Shown: piece after piece, positions 62,760 through 64,000 of the stretch
Position numbering within the stretch: the stretch's first letter is position 1
How the letters are laid out: each line of letters begins with the position of its first letter
Origin: Fischerella muscicola PCC 7414
GTDB lineage: Bacteria; Cyanobacteriota; Cyanobacteriia; Cyanobacteriales; Nostocaceae
Length of the DNA: 64,000 nt
Direction: 5' to 3'
NCBI RefSeq assembly: GCF_000317205.1
Contig: NZ_AJLK01000013.1
Coordinates: forward strand, 17,722 to 81,721
Notes under the pieces: model-generated
Databases searched by the model: none
What the model saw: the letters and a program-made list of their open reading frames with translations, nothing else
Told to the model about the DNA's origin: nothing
Made by a program: the position numbers and the translations under genes

Positions 62760-63815
62760 TTACAAAGGAGTCTCATGGCTCAAATTTTGATGACGCGCTG
62801 CAAATCCTGCGATCGCTGTATGTATAGTCAGATAAATATGCTCAGCTCCCATCTTTTGCAGCAATCCTGACCCACTGCTACTAATCGGGAAACCCTGCAT
62901 CAATCCGTTTCCCAGGTTAGAGGTTCCTAGCGCCAACAGTTCTTGGTTAGCGTCAATTTTATAGTGATTGCGGGTAGCAAATGCCCGTGCAGTCAGCACA
63001 TTATCTGAATAACCAACGATCGCAATTCCAATCGCAGATGCTACTAGTGGTGATAATTCCTGAACCGAAACTTTGGGTAAGGCGAAATGAGGCAAACCGG
63101 CCGGGATTTCTCCAACTACAGCCACACCTCGTTCATCAAGGTGAAATACTGCCACAGCAGCCGTTGCCAGTAATACCGCTAGTAGGGGGCCGGGTGCGTT
63201 ACGAAAGCGATTTTGAATCAAGAATAAGAAGACTAAGACGAGAATTGCCAAAATCAAAGTTGGCTGGTGAATTTGATCCAGTTTACTGAGAAATTCCCTT
63301 ACTTCGCCGAAGACGGTATTTGCCTCAATCTTAATGCCACCAATTTTACTGAGTTGCCCCGTAATCATAATTACAGCTACCCCTGCCATATAACCAATGA
63401 GAATTGGTTTCGACAAGAGATCAGCCAGAAAACCTAGACGAGCAATGTAGCCAATTATGCAGACTATCCCTACCATCAAAGCCAGCAGAGAAGCGAGAAT
63501 ACCGTAATTCGCGTCGTTTCTTGCTACCAAAGGAGCGATCGCTGCTGCCGTCATCACTGCCGTTGTTGATTCCGGCCCTACCGAAAGTTGAGGCGATGAA
63601 CCAAACAGGGTGTAAATCACCATTGGTGGTATAATTGCCCACAACCCGACTACAGGTTTTACCCCTGCCAACTCCCCATAGGCCATACACTGGGGAATCA
63701 AATAGGCAGCCACTGTTACACCCGCTAGCACATCCCCTCGTAACCATGCTCGTTGGTAAGATAGTAACTGTTTTAACCCTGGCATTCGTAGGGGAATAGC
63801 TTTATTTTTTAACAT
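62760..63815 (-). pseudogene. SulP-type anion transporter with internal deletion
   Basis: 351 residues against ~550-580 for the family. Residues 1-313 are a normal SulP start (GDVLAGVTVAAYLIPQCMAYGELAGV, SVGPESTTAVMTAAA, GFPISSSGS). From residue ~314 the sequence jumps to LLQKMGAEHIYLTIHTAIAGF, which resembles the end of the C-terminal STAS domain. About 200 codons, the last helices and most of STAS, are missing, in frame at about 62870. Transport by this protein is unlikely. SulP members include BicA bicarbonate carriers, but the substrate here cannot be known. The start is ATG 63815. Confidence 0.8.
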
Positions 63816-64000
63816 GGCGATCGTAGACCACCCTCTGGTTCAGTTTAAGAAGATATTAAATAGTTTAAGAGGAAATTAAGTAATTCTGATTGATGAGATA
63901 CATAAATTGATTGAGAAGCTGCGTAGTCAGGGCTTTAGCCCTTAAAATTGAGCGATTTATCGCTCACTACAAACCCCTCGTAATTTATGATCGCAACTAA
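63816..64000. other. Upstream region of the SulP remnant
   Basis: No gene starts here. AT-rich with one short GCTTTAGCCCTTAAAATTGA-like segment near the edge. Confidence 0.4.

Noticed and set aside
1..64000. tRNA, rRNA or tmRNA genes
   Set aside because: I found no T-loop-like GGTTCGAATCC with matching acceptor stem, and no rRNA-like segments.

Overview
The window comes from a filamentous, probably heterocyst-forming cyanobacterium of the order Nostocales. Four things point there: very frequent HIP1 sites (GCGATCGC), a beta-carboxysome ccm cluster divergent from the CO2-uptake NDH-1 genes ndhF4-ndhD4-cupB, a psbY gene, and intergenic spaces filled with heptanucleotide repeats (units such as TTAGTGG or CCCCATC). 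A decayed piece of xisH also fits that group. I cannot name the genus from sequence alone.

Layout. 0-3.3 kb: end of a P-loop kinase-like gene, a membrane protein, a YdcF-like protein, a remnant of a C-terminal processing protease, ftrV. 3.8-9.6 kb: a PP2C phosphatase with zinc ribbon, an NfeD/SPFH pair, a Zur-like Fur regulator, purS-purQ. 10-15.4 kb: HflX, a MuiA-like protein and a REC-GAF-histidine kinase. 16-27.4 kb: the carbon-concentrating block, with a CbbR/RbcR-type LysR regulator, then ccmK2-ccmK1-ccmL-ccmM-ccmN-ccmO on the minus strand and ndhF4-ndhD4-cupB on the plus strand, sharing a ~650-bp divergent control region. CcmM has a well-placed internal start for the short Rubisco-linking form and keeps the ligands and cysteine pair expected of an active, redox-controlled carbonic anhydrase. 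27.5-36.7 kb: xisH remnant, map, a cupredoxin, an M16 protease, a VOC protein, a TIGR02652 protein, a stand-alone gamma-carbonic anhydrase, psbY and folC. 36.7-44 kb: an orphan sugar-type binding lipoprotein and the type IV pilus operon pilM-N-O-Q. 44-52 kb: a small XRE protein, HU, a CobD-like enzyme, a flavoprotein lacking the redox disulfide, and an ABC permease/ATPase pair between two direct copies of the 3' end of the next gene. 52-64 kb: a DUF3685 (Ycf55-like) pseudo-receiver protein, a NACHT-pentapeptide STAND protein flanked by copies of a short repeat, PerR/FurC, a hairpin-rich gene-free stretch, DUF2839, a degenerate DinG-like helicase, an M48 protease, a secreted protein and an internally deleted SulP transporter.

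Functionally the window is mostly core physiology: inorganic carbon acquisition, purine synthesis, metal and peroxide regulation, and pili. It is overlaid by very active small-repeat traffic. Repeats reach into three reading frames without breaking them, a palindromic element occurs at least six times, and several genes survive only as fragments. The best candidates for new biology are the NACHT-pentapeptide protein with its flanking repeats, the hairpin array at 58.57-58.83 kb, and a possible small RNA between the LysR gene and ccmO.
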